In this document: positions 42,498-51,107 of the stretch, piece after piece | How the letters are laid out: the number at the start of each line of letters is the position of its first letter | Position numbering within the stretch: the stretch's first letter is position 1 | From: CAZLFA01 sp964558665 | Lineage (GTDB): Bacteria; Desulfobacterota; Syntrophia; Syntrophales; PHBD01 | Length of the DNA: 64,000 nt | Direction of reading: 5' to 3' | Assembly (NCBI GenBank): GCA_964558665.1 | Contig: CAZLFA010000013.1 | Span: 9,104-73,103 of the forward strand | Program-made: the position numbers and the translations under genes | Notes under the pieces: generated by a model | The model's database searches: none | Seen by the model: only the letters and a program-made list of their open reading frames with translations | Told to the model about the DNA's origin: nothing

Positions 42498-44459
42498 ATG
42501 GATGACATTAATCAGAACAAGGATATGTACAGCATCTCCGAGCTTACGCAGAACGCCCTGACTTATTATCAATCCGGAAACCTGAAAGATGCCGAGTCCG
42601 TATGTTTAAATATTCTCGAGATTCAACCCGACAACGGCTATATAATTTATTTAGCCGGACTCATATACAGCCAGTTAAAGAATTATCCGTCTGCAATTGA
42701 TTTTCTGATAAAAGCGGCAACACTCAATCCATGCAATTCCGATGTCTACTATAATTTGGGCAATGCTTTGCAGGGCGGCAGAAGGTATGATGAAGCTCTC
42801 GTAAGCTATAGAAGATCCCTTGATCTCAATCCCGGGAATGCGGATGCATACAACAATCTGGGAACCATTCTCCTACAGCAGGGGGAACTTGACGAAGCGA
42901 TAACAAACTATCAAAGAGCCATCAGCCTGAGTTCTGATAACGGTCTTATTTACAACAACCTGGGGAATGCCTTCCGAGCTAAGGGAAATCATGACGGTGC
43001 CGTCAGGTGTTATCAACAGGCAATCAACAGACTGCCTGATTCCTGTGATGTCTATAACAATATGGGCAATGTCTGTATCGATAAAAAAGAATTCAGGCTG
43101 GCTCTGGACTATTATGAGGCGGCACTGAAATGCGGTTCAGATAATGCACTGACATATTACAATATGGCTAATGCCTTTAAAGACCTGCAGGATTATGAGC
43201 AGGCAGAGAAAAATTACCAGAAGGCTTTGCATGTCGATCCTGATTTTATCGAAGCTTACTACAACCTGGGGAATGTCCAAAGATTCATGGGGAAATATGA
43301 TGCCGCAATAAACAACTACGAGGAGACCCTGAGAAGAAAACAGAATTATTTTGAAGCGTATAATAATCTCGGAGTGGCTTTCAAAGAGAAAGGGGATATA
43401 AAATCGGCGATTGCTTCCTATCAAAAAGCTGTAATGATAAATCCAAACATTGCTGAGACACAATGGAATTTATCTCTGGCATATTTGCTCAATGGAGACT
43501 TCGAAGAGGGCTGGAAAAGATATGAATGGCGCTGGCAGAAGGGGGATTATGCATCCTACAAGAGAAACTTCTCCCAGCCGCAATGGGAAGGCGAAGACAT
43601 TTCAGGCAAGGTATTATATCTCCATGCTGAACAGGGATATGGAGATGCCATTCAATTCGTCCGTTATGCAGGCTTGATTGCACAAGAGGGGACAAGGGTT
43701 ATTCTTGAAGCGCCGAAAAACCTGGCCAGATTGTTTTTGACTGTAAAAGGTGTTGATCAAATCGTCACGCGGAGTGATGATATACCGGATTTTGATTTCC
43801 ATTGCCCGTTGCTTTCGTTGCCGGGGGTCTTCGGGACCATTATGGAAACAGTACCTGCCAGAGTTCCTTACATATATGCAGATCCTGAGATTCAGAAGAT
43901 ATGGCATGAAAAATTATTGAAACACGAAGCCAAATTCAAAGTAGGACTCATCTGGTCAGGTAATCCCGAACATAAAAACGACCGAAACCGCTCAGTCGCT
44001 TTTGATTATTTAATACCACTGTTTTGTTTACAGCGGATAGTGTTTTTCAGTTTGCAGAAGGGAGAGACCGCAAAAGAGGTAACAAATCTGCCGGAGGGAT
44101 TGCATATTATTGATTACGCGGATGAGTTGAATGATTTTGCGGATACGGCGGGATTAATCATGAATCTTGACCTCATAATTACGGTAGATACGGCAGCAGC
44201 ACACCTGGCCGGAGCACTGGGAAAACCGGTCTGGACAATGCTTCCATACGCACCGGACTGGAGATGGCTGCTGGGGCGTGAGGATAGTATCTGGTATCCA
44301 ACTGTAAAACTCTTCAGACAGCCGAAGCCGGGAGATTGGGCTTCTGTAGTCAGGTGTATTAGCGAATGTCTGACGTTGGTTGAACGTGCGAATAGAGCTG
44401 TATCCCTGTCCGACGAAGAAAAAGCTGAAGAAACGCTCAAAAGTTATTCAACTCAGTGA
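42498..44459 (+). CDS. TPR protein with C-terminal GT9-like glycosyltransferase domain (copy 5)
   Basis: The 653-residue product has about ten TPR units in residues 10-355 (NGLIYNNLGNAFRAKGNHDG for example) and the transferase domain (about 360-625: GWKRYEWRWQKG, AEQGYGDAIQFVRY, TVDTAAAHLAGALGKPVWTM). The start is ATG 42498, 5 bp after the previous stop; TTG 42489 would give three more residues. It is separated from copies 1-4 by nine kb, so it was not part of the recent tandem expansion. Confidence 0.84.
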   Translation: MDDINQNKDMYSISELTQNALTYYQSGNLKDAESVCLNILEIQPDNGYIIYLAGLIYSQLKNYPSAIDFLIKAATLNPCNSDVYYNLGNALQGGRRYDEALVSYRRSLDLNPGNADAYNNLGTILLQQGELDEAITNYQRAISLSSDNGLIYNNLGNAFRAKGNHDGAVRCYQQAINRLPDSCDVYNNMGNVCIDKKEFRLALDYYEAALKCGSDNALTYYNMANAFKDLQDYEQAEKNYQKALHVDPDFIEAYYNLGNVQRFMGKYDAAINNYEETLRRKQNYFEAYNNLGVAFKEKGDIKSAIASYQKAVMINPNIAETQWNLSLAYLLNGDFEEGWKRYEWRWQKGDYASYKRNFSQPQWEGEDISGKVLYLHAEQGYGDAIQFVRYAGLIAQEGTRVILEAPKNLARLFLTVKGVDQIVTRSDDIPDFDFHCPLLSLPGVFGTIMETVPARVPYIYADPEIQKIWHEKLLKHEAKFKVGLIWSGNPEHKNDRNRSVAFDYLIPLFCLQRIVFFSLQKGETAKEVTNLPEGLHIIDYADELNDFADTAGLIMNLDLIITVDTAAAHLAGALGKPVWTMLPYAPDWRWLLGREDSIWYPTVKLFRQPKPGDWASVVRCISECLTLVERANRAVSLSDEEKAEETLKSYSTQ

Positions 44460-44466
44460 ATTTAAT

Positions 44467-45342
44467 ATGAAGAAAATTCTTATCACAGGCGGGACGGGGT
44501 TTGTTGGAAAGAATCTGGTGGATCATTTCAAGACTCGCTATGAAGTAATGATTGTAAACCGGAGTTCCCCTCATTTCATTGATTCGAATGTAAACTGGAG
44601 TTCCCTGGACATCAGAGACGAAGAAAAGACAATTTCGCTGATAGGGAAGCTCGCACCTGAAGTTGTCATTCATGCGGCAGGAAACAAAGACGTTCGATAC
44701 TGTGAAAAAAATGCAGATGAGGCGTTTCTCGTTAATTCCATCGGTACAAGGAATGTGGCACAAGCTGCTCGGATGATCGGGGCAAAAATAGTATATATAT
44801 CCACGGACCTGATTTTTCCCAGCACGACGGGAAATTACACCGAACTGGACATACCGCACTCCCCTTTAGCATATGGACGGTCTAAATATTCCGGTGAAAG
44901 CTGCGCTATACTGGAAACGGATAATCTTGCTATCTGCAGGACCGGCGGATTATACGGCAGATACTCTCCCTTATTGAACTGGCTTACTCGTGAACTGACT
45001 GCAGGGAAAGAAGTCGTTTGCTTCACGGATGTCTATAACACGCCTACATATGTAAAGGATCTCGCCGAAGCAATAACAGCCATCATTGATAGAGATATCC
45101 GCGGTATATTTCACACTGCGGGAAGACAACGGATCAACCGGTACGAATTTTTCCGATGCTTTGCGCAAGTTTTTAATTTGGATGATTCACGGTTGAAACC
45201 GTCACAGTTAGGTGATAAAAGAAAAGCTCTGCTTTTGATGCCCGATTGTTCACTATCATGTGACATCTCGAATAACAGGATAGGCGTCTATTTCAAATCA
45301 CCTCAAGAAGGATTCTCCTGCTTAAAAAAGGAAGGCCTCTAA
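44467..45342 (+). CDS. RmlD-like NAD(P)-dependent sugar reductase/epimerase
   Basis: The 291-residue product is an extended SDR. It has the nucleotide motif GGTGFVGKN, HAAGNKDVRYCEKNADEAF, the STDLIFPSTTGNYTE segment, and the catalytic YGRSK (YxxxK) at about residues 136-140. It resembles dTDP-4-dehydrorhamnose reductase, but the rml operon is not present, so the sugar substrate is unknown. ATG 44467 is chosen; upstream frame overlaps copy 5. The next gene encodes a cupin, a common partner in deoxysugar pathways. Confidence 0.83.
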   Translation: MKKILITGGTGFVGKNLVDHFKTRYEVMIVNRSSPHFIDSNVNWSSLDIRDEEKTISLIGKLAPEVVIHAAGNKDVRYCEKNADEAFLVNSIGTRNVAQAARMIGAKIVYISTDLIFPSTTGNYTELDIPHSPLAYGRSKYSGESCAILETDNLAICRTGGLYGRYSPLLNWLTRELTAGKEVVCFTDVYNTPTYVKDLAEAITAIIDRDIRGIFHTAGRQRINRYEFFRCFAQVFNLDDSRLKPSQLGDKRKALLLMPDCSLSCDISNNRIGVYFKSPQEGFSCLKKEGL

Positions 45343-45348
45343 GCGATA

Positions 45349-45705
45349 ATGAAATTATTAAACCCTTATATATTTCATCAGGACCAGAGAGGACTCTTCA
45401 AAGGCATAACGCAGGATATCTGGCATGAGATCAATTATGTAGAAACGGAAGCGCACCTGACGCGGGGTAATCACTACCACGAAGAAACTCTGGAATTATT
45501 TTTCATCATATCCGGAGAAATAGACATACAGATTCGTCACATTAAATCCGGAGTTCAAAAAGCGTTTCTCGCAAAACAGGGTGAGATCTTCATTATTGAA
45601 CCGTATGAACTGCATATATTTCATACCAATACAAAAGCCAAATGGATCAATGCCCTCTCAAAGGCGATTGATGTCGATAAACCCGACATCCATAAGGTGA
45701 TTTAA
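45349..45705 (+). CDS. Cupin-domain protein, possible sugar isomerase/epimerase
   Basis: The 118-residue product has a single cupin barrel: RGNHYHEETLELFFIISGEIDIQI carries the HxH-x4-E metal site in outline, and YELHIFHTNT the second motif. Small cupins of this type include FdtA-like ketoisomerases of dTDP-deoxysugar pathways. Context (6 bp after the SDR gene) suggests a role in the same nucleotide sugar, but the substrate is not known. Confidence 0.72.
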   Translation: MKLLNPYIFHQDQRGLFKGITQDIWHEINYVETEAHLTRGNHYHEETLELFFIISGEIDIQIRHIKSGVQKAFLAKQGEIFIIEPYELHIFHTNTKAKWINALSKAIDVDKPDIHKVI

Positions 45706-45726
45706 ATCGGTTATGTAAAATTGTAC

Positions 45727-46674
45727 ATGTCAAACAAATGCATGCAGCGCCCCACAAAAAAATATAGGATTGGTATCATCCTGAATTCGATCGGTACGCA
45801 GGACATAAACAGCGAACACGTTGCTGTCCACGGTGACGAACAGATCGCCCTGTGCTGGAAAAAATATCTGGAACGGTACGATGAGGTCGATTCCGTTACT
45901 CTTATGGGACCAAGACACGACCACGGTACGAAGCTGGACATCATGATCCACTTCGATCCCTTCCTTGAACCTTATCCATGTGCAAGGAATATCCTGTACA
46001 TGCAAAATGCCTTTTCCAGACACATTTACAAGGACGGTACCTGGGGAGTCTTTAGGGATGTAAGAGAGAAATATGACGCTTTCATCTTCCCCAGCGAGAA
46101 ACTGATGAAACTCTGCTCCCCGGGTGCTGTTATCCCATTTGCAGCGGACCCGGAAACCCTTTTCCCTCAATTCGATGAGAGATTTACCCATCCCGTCAGT
46201 TTTCTGGGGAACCCCATCCGCGGTCCCCTCATTGAGTACCGCTATATCGCCCCTGCTATCCCTTTCGGTCTGGTCATATACAGCATGCCCTCATGGCCTG
46301 CCCCTTTTTCTGATTCATGGCGGGGCGGTTTGCCCGCCCACGATATGGCAAAATTGTACACCAGCTCACTTATCAATCTGAATGCCCATATCGATGAGCA
46401 CCTTGAAGCAGAGACAATCAATCTCCGCGTCTTCGATATTCTTGCCTGTGAGGGATTTGTCATCTCTGACCATATGGACTCCATGGAAGAACTTTTTGAA
46501 GGTGCCGTCGTTCTTACCAGCGGATATGAAGACGAATGGGCAAAAATAACGTACTATCTTTCCGATAAGGCAGAAAGAATGAAAAAACAGAAGCATGGTC
46601 GACAGGTGGTCCTCCGTGACCATACATATGCATCCCGCATGGAGACGCTCATCAAATTCCTGAAAGAGATATGA
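45727..46674 (+). CDS. CgeB-like glycosyltransferase
   Basis: The 315-residue product has the pattern of the Glyco_trans_1_2 group: LDIMIHFDPFLEPYPCARNI, RDVREKYDAFIFPSEKLMKL, HPVSFLGNPIRGPLIEYRYI, and LINLNAHIDEHLEAETINLRVFDILACEGFVI in outline at about residues 215-246. ATG 45727 is used (TTG 45721 is two codons upstream). It ends in an ATGA overlap with the radical SAM gene, so the two are coupled. Confidence 0.78.
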   Translation: MSNKCMQRPTKKYRIGIILNSIGTQDINSEHVAVHGDEQIALCWKKYLERYDEVDSVTLMGPRHDHGTKLDIMIHFDPFLEPYPCARNILYMQNAFSRHIYKDGTWGVFRDVREKYDAFIFPSEKLMKLCSPGAVIPFAADPETLFPQFDERFTHPVSFLGNPIRGPLIEYRYIAPAIPFGLVIYSMPSWPAPFSDSWRGGLPAHDMAKLYTSSLINLNAHIDEHLEAETINLRVFDILACEGFVISDHMDSMEELFEGAVVLTSGYEDEWAKITYYLSDKAERMKKQKHGRQVVLRDHTYASRMETLIKFLKEI

Positions 46675-48230
46675 AAGTACTGTTCGCCAATATCCCATTC
46701 TTCAAGTTCGACGGAGATAATCAAATCAGCACCGGACCGAATGCTGGCTCACGATGGCCCTGGACTGCGCCTGGTTTAACCGACGGTTGCATACCTTTTC
46801 CGTTTTTCATGGCCTATGCCACTCAGTATCTCATCAAGCATGGCATAGATGCCGAGCTTTACGACGGCGTTGCCCTGCGGCATTGGAACGATGATCTTGT
46901 AAGGGAAGCAATTGCCTCATTCAAACCGGATATTCTCTTTCTGGAGACATCGACCCCTCTGTATCGTAAAATTATGAAGATTTCGCAGTGGGCAAAAAAG
47001 GAATTAGCTTGCCGCATTGTTCTTGTCGGTCCTCACATTCATTCCTACGCAAAGGAGATCATCCGGGAACCTTTCATCGATCATTGTGTGGTCGGAGAAT
47101 ATGAGTTGCCGGCCCTCGACATCGTTACCAGGGGGGACAAAGCAAAAGACATCTATTCTTATGAATTTCTCGATAATATCGATACGCTTAATGGCGATAA
47201 CTTCATACCCTGCAGGCAACCCGAACTACTCTATGAATACTGGGAAGGAACAATGTATACCCCACGGGTCCAATTGCAGGTGAACACCTCCCGCGGCTGC
47301 CCTTTCAAGTGCACATACTGCCAATGGCCGAAGGTCATGAACAATGGTCGTTACCGGGCACGTTCATCTGAGATGGTTATCGATGAAATTAAAACCGTTA
47401 TGGCGGATTATAAGGTTTATCTTGCCGGGTTAAAAAACGTTATGAGAGACGCAATGAATTACATTGGTAATCTATCGAATGAGCTGCACCATGCGGTGCA
47501 GATATTCACCTCCATGTTCGAAGGCAAATTCATCGACGGTGCGGCATATGCCTACAGTACGAAAAAACGAATCGATAACTTTTTGAATTCTTTAAATACG
47601 GGAGGAATTCAAAGCATCCTGTTTGATGATGACACGTGGAATATTGGAAACCGGCGGATAACAGATATGTGCCACGGATTGAAGAAAATCAATATTCCGT
47701 GGACAATGATGGGGAGGACAGACACTTCAAATCTTGCATTGTATGACCTTATGGTCGAGAGCGGCTGTGTCGGCATGCGCTTCGGTATAGAGAGCTTTAA
47801 TCAGAAACTGTTGGACAATACGAAGAAAAGATTGAACGCACAAAAAAGTTTTGAAACCCTTAAATATATAATCACAAGATATTCCAATATGGAGTTTCAC
47901 TTCACGACGATGAAGAATCTGCCCGGTGAAACGGCAGAAGATTGGTCTCGTGATATTGAATTGCTCAATGAGTTGAAGGTAATCGGAGAAAAGCACAGCA
48001 ACAGGATTCACTGGCAGAATTCTGATTGCATTGCGTTTCCGGGAACGGAATTATGGGAAGAAATGGTCGGCATGGGAAAAGGTGAAATCCTCAAAGACTT
48101 CGATCTCTTTGACGGAAGCCCTCATAACAACAAGAGTCTGGCTGAAGCTATCGGATGGCTTGGAAGCAGCTACCAGCCAGGCTGGTCAGAATACTCGAAG
48201 CTTGGAGAACCGAACCATATCCCCGATTAA
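46671..48230 (+). CDS. Cobalamin-type radical SAM protein
   Basis: The 519-residue product has a B12-binding-like N-terminal domain (about 1-190, LVGPHIHSYAKEII) and a radical SAM core with the CPFKCTYC cluster motif (C210, C214, C217). An unusual helical insertion of about 60 residues (about 250-311, for example SNELHHAVQIFTSMFEG) interrupts the core before the QSILFDDDTW strand. B12 radical SAM enzymes methylate or rearrange unactivated carbons. Its place among glycosyltransferases suggests action on a sugar or on the glycan, which is inference. Confidence 0.85.
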   Translation: MKVLFANIPFFKFDGDNQISTGPNAGSRWPWTAPGLTDGCIPFPFFMAYATQYLIKHGIDAELYDGVALRHWNDDLVREAIASFKPDILFLETSTPLYRKIMKISQWAKKELACRIVLVGPHIHSYAKEIIREPFIDHCVVGEYELPALDIVTRGDKAKDIYSYEFLDNIDTLNGDNFIPCRQPELLYEYWEGTMYTPRVQLQVNTSRGCPFKCTYCQWPKVMNNGRYRARSSEMVIDEIKTVMADYKVYLAGLKNVMRDAMNYIGNLSNELHHAVQIFTSMFEGKFIDGAAYAYSTKKRIDNFLNSLNTGGIQSILFDDDTWNIGNRRITDMCHGLKKINIPWTMMGRTDTSNLALYDLMVESGCVGMRFGIESFNQKLLDNTKKRLNAQKSFETLKYIITRYSNMEFHFTTMKNLPGETAEDWSRDIELLNELKVIGEKHSNRIHWQNSDCIAFPGTELWEEMVGMGKGEILKDFDLFDGSPHNNKSLAEAIGWLGSSYQPGWSEYSKLGEPNHIPD

Positions 48231-48246
48231 TAATACGGAGCCTGTT

Positions 48247-49443
48247 TTGAAAATACTCATCGACGGTTGTATCTTCATGCGGAAACCCCCGCAACCGGAA
48301 GCCCAGGTATGGAAGGAAATCCTGACCCACTTGATCAAGAATCTGGATGGGCATGAAATCCTGTTTTTGAATCGATCATCCACTCCCGCACTTCCGGAAA
48401 TTGGAGGGATGAAAAACCTGTTTGCTCCGCCCGTAAACGAGATCAATCCTGCCCTCGAAGACAGAAATCTGAAGGCTCTTTGCGACATGCTCGGCATTGA
48501 TCTTTTTCTCAGCACCGGTTTTACAAGTGCCGGTATCGCCGTTTACTCATTGTGCATCCTCATCAACCCCGTCACGATCATTGCCCAACAAGGTCATTTC
48601 CCTTCACAACCCATGAGCCATGCTGTCCTGCAGGCCAACACCATCATCGTCCCTGCACAAAAAGACGCCGATACTCTGAAAGATTATCTTGGTATACCCC
48701 ATGATGTCGTCGACATTTTCCCCTTCGAAAAGACATCATCTCCTGACAGGGAAAGATTGGCATCACGAATCGCTGAAAGGATAATTTCCCGGGTAACGAA
48801 GAAAGATGCATCCCTGCATTCCCTTCAGCGTTACCTGGAGGACCTGACGATCCGGTCAGAATCCATTCTGTCCAGGAGTCGTCCCCTTGAGGGCTTTTAC
48901 AATCTGTTACGAAAAAAGGAAATAAATATTGAAATGGCCGCTGATGCTTTTTCCCGCGGACATTACATCAGGGCCCTCAACTATTATAAATCTGCGGGTA
49001 AAGCCTTACAAGGGGAAGCCCCTCGAGATTTCTATCTCGGGATTGCCTTGTGCTTCGTGCATATGAAAAGTTACGAAAAGGCCAGGACGGCCCTCGTCCG
49101 CGAACTCCATAACTATCCCGATAATGAAGAGACCCGTCGCATCCTTAATCAAATTGAAGGCCTTTCACCGGAAGAAATAGAAAGAATTGCCGTAGAGTCT
49201 CCGGATGTCAAGTACCTTAGCGCACAACAACTGGTGAAGACAGGACGCTACGCAGAAGCTTTCCTGTTGCTGAAGGAAATCATTGCGCTGTATCCGGATT
49301 TCGATGTTGCCCATAACGATTTGGGGGTGCTTTATTTCAATCAGGGTAAAAAAATGGAAGCCATCATGCATCTTGAGACAGCCATAAGACTTAGTCCTCA
49401 GAATACGGATTTCAAAGCTAATCTGGATGCTGTCAAGGGTTAG
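48247..49443 (+). CDS. Glycosyltransferase-like protein with C-terminal TPR
   Basis: The 398-residue product begins at TTG 48247, 16 bp after the radical SAM gene and preceded by ACGGAG. Residues 1-170 resemble the N-terminal GT-B half only (KILIDGCIFMRKPPQPE, then DIFPFEKTSSPD); a full donor domain is not evident. Residues 205-398 hold TPR-like units, ending with YPDFDVAHNDLGVLYFNQG, a module also found in the TPR protein at 57824. It is the last gene of the + strand island. Confidence 0.65.
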   Translation: MKILIDGCIFMRKPPQPEAQVWKEILTHLIKNLDGHEILFLNRSSTPALPEIGGMKNLFAPPVNEINPALEDRNLKALCDMLGIDLFLSTGFTSAGIAVYSLCILINPVTIIAQQGHFPSQPMSHAVLQANTIIVPAQKDADTLKDYLGIPHDVVDIFPFEKTSSPDRERLASRIAERIISRVTKKDASLHSLQRYLEDLTIRSESILSRSRPLEGFYNLLRKKEINIEMAADAFSRGHYIRALNYYKSAGKALQGEAPRDFYLGIALCFVHMKSYEKARTALVRELHNYPDNEETRRILNQIEGLSPEEIERIAVESPDVKYLSAQQLVKTGRYAEAFLLLKEIIALYPDFDVAHNDLGVLYFNQGKKMEAIMHLETAIRLSPQNTDFKANLDAVKG

Positions 49444-49676
49444 GATCGATCTAAGTACGACCGCACATTTAATTGCGCATAACTCATTTAATGCATGCTA
49501 CTGAAGTGCCATTTATTAAATACATCCTCTACAGGAGACCTGCATAACTTCCATTTTCACTATGCAATTTGGTAAGGATGTTATTCTCGAAAAATGTATA
49601 TTCGACATTATTGCTGCCTTTCATGTTGAGTAACCTTAACCTCTTTTAACTCTTGCAACTCAATGTTATATTTATT

Positions 49677-49846
49677 CCAGATTACGCAATAGAATGTATA
49701 GGCACTTGGATAAGTGAATATTATCCTGGTCAAAGTGGTTTTCAAGCGGCGAATCAAATATCTTTCTTGTGAAAAGTATTCTGAGCCGAGGAAAGCCTTT
49801 TTGACCAGGATGCCAAAAGTATCACTTTTTTATTGAGTAATCCGGG
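49677..49846 (+). repeat. Palindromic interspersed repeat, copy D
   Basis: A 170 bp member of the repeat family, whole element reversed relative to copies A and B: outer arms GATTACGCAATAGAATG at left and GAGTAATCCGGG at right, core running CAAGCGGCGAATC to TTCTGAGCCG. It lies in the 520 bp convergent gap 49444-49963. The parts 49444-49676 and 49847-49963 show no gene or clear terminator. With copy C it bounds the + strand glycosylation island. Confidence 0.8.
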
Positions 49847-49963
49847 TTGATAGAAACAACAAGATGTGCTGAAGGCGGGGTGTTTTAGACGATGTTTTAT
49901 GTGGTGAGAATTTATAATCCGATTTTAGGAAGACTGCTTGTACTCTTGCTAAGAGATTAACAC

Positions 49964-51043
49964 TCATTTGTTACAATCGTGCAACTTCGCCAGGAGTGTT
50001 TTAGCATTAGCATTATCGGGCCATGCAGCAAGTTCGTCTTGAATGGATTTAATCGCTTCATCATATTTTCCTAAATGGAAGAAGCAAACAGCTTTCATAT
50101 AGTGAAGGGATTCAATTTTAAGAGAGTCTGATCTTGACAGGGCATCATTTAAATAATCCAGAGCTTCTTGATATCGGCCTCTGTTGAATTCTTCTATGCC
50201 TCTGCCCAGTCTTCTCGACAGCAGAGAATCCGGCATGCTTCTGTCATTAGATCTGCCGGGATGAAGCCCCTGTTTGTCAAGAGCATGAGAGCAGGCCAGC
50301 CCCAGAGACATGAATTTTCCTGCCGCAAGAGAAATGTTTCTCTCCGCCTCCTCTCCCTGCCATGCAGCCTGCCAGCCTCCTGCTACATGACTGTAGTCAT
50401 GGCACTGGTGAATAATCATGAAGGCGTCCGTGGCATCGATAATGGCGGCGTTTTTTTTCCATGCATACCATACCATCCAGTTATCCCAGCATGGACGTCC
50501 GACGGCGAAAGGAGGGATGTCCTGGAAAAGCTCCTTGTTAAACAAAAAGATTTCGTTTGCTGCCTTTGAGTCATACACACCTCTGTTCGTGATATCATTG
50601 ATAAGGTGTGCCTGCCAGTCAGCATCACTGAATGACAGGGACTCTCTGATATCAATTTCAATCCGCTGGCTCCCAAGGAGAAAATCATGAATTGCACAGG
50701 TATTTAAACAATGTTGCAATATGAGCATGGATGAGGAAAAATCGTCGAGCAGTATGCAATCGCAGTTGATATAAGCTAGCCAGGGCGTATTACTATTTGC
50801 TTTTGCTGCGAAGAAAATGGAGCTGATAAGGGGAGTGCCTGCCTGTGTTGTTGCAATGTCCCTGATATGCATAGTACTCAATTCTGCTGCTATTTCGCGT
50901 GTGCCGTATTCATCTCCAAGCAGTATAATTTCGGGTCTTGCCGCCAGCGTTTTCCAGCTCTTAATTGCGTTATACTGTATCGTTTCAATATTGCCCCTGA
51001 AGGGCTTGGGGACGGCGAAAAGGGTCAGCATTGGTTCATTCAT
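49964..51043 (-). CDS. GT-A-like glycosyltransferase with C-terminal TPR
   Basis: The 359-residue product has an N-terminal nucleotide-sugar-type domain (about 1-240: LTLFAVPKPFRGNIE, WLAYINCDCILLDDFSSSM with an acidic DxD-like INCDCILLDD, and GRPCWDNWMVWYAW). Residues 270-359 form TPR units ending YDEAIKSIQDELAAWPDN. The exact family is not clear. It is the last gene of the - strand block and converges on the + strand island. Confidence 0.65.
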   Translation of the reverse strand: MNEPMLTLFAVPKPFRGNIETIQYNAIKSWKTLAARPEIILLGDEYGTREIAAELSTMHIRDIATTQAGTPLISSIFFAAKANSNTPWLAYINCDCILLDDFSSSMLILQHCLNTCAIHDFLLGSQRIEIDIRESLSFSDADWQAHLINDITNRGVYDSKAANEIFLFNKELFQDIPPFAVGRPCWDNWMVWYAWKKNAAIIDATDAFMIIHQCHDYSHVAGGWQAAWQGEEAERNISLAAGKFMSLGLACSHALDKQGLHPGRSNDRSMPDSLLSRRLGRGIEEFNRGRYQEALDYLNDALSRSDSLKIESLHYMKAVCFFHLGKYDEAIKSIQDELAAWPDNANAKTLLAKLHDCNK

Positions 51044-51107
51044 CTGTGGCTGGACGTTGCTGAACAGTTGTCTTTTCTGAGTCCGGAGAGCAGAAGAGAA
51101 CTCTTTT

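Noticed and set aside
44467..45342. Naming the SDR gene rmlD
   Set aside because: No rmlA, rmlB or rmlC is present nearby and the RmlD-type resemblance is only general, so a symbol is not justified.
11048..49846. The four dispersed palindromic elements as a CRISPR array
   Set aside because: They are far apart, about 170 bp long, palindromic and not separated by regular spacers.
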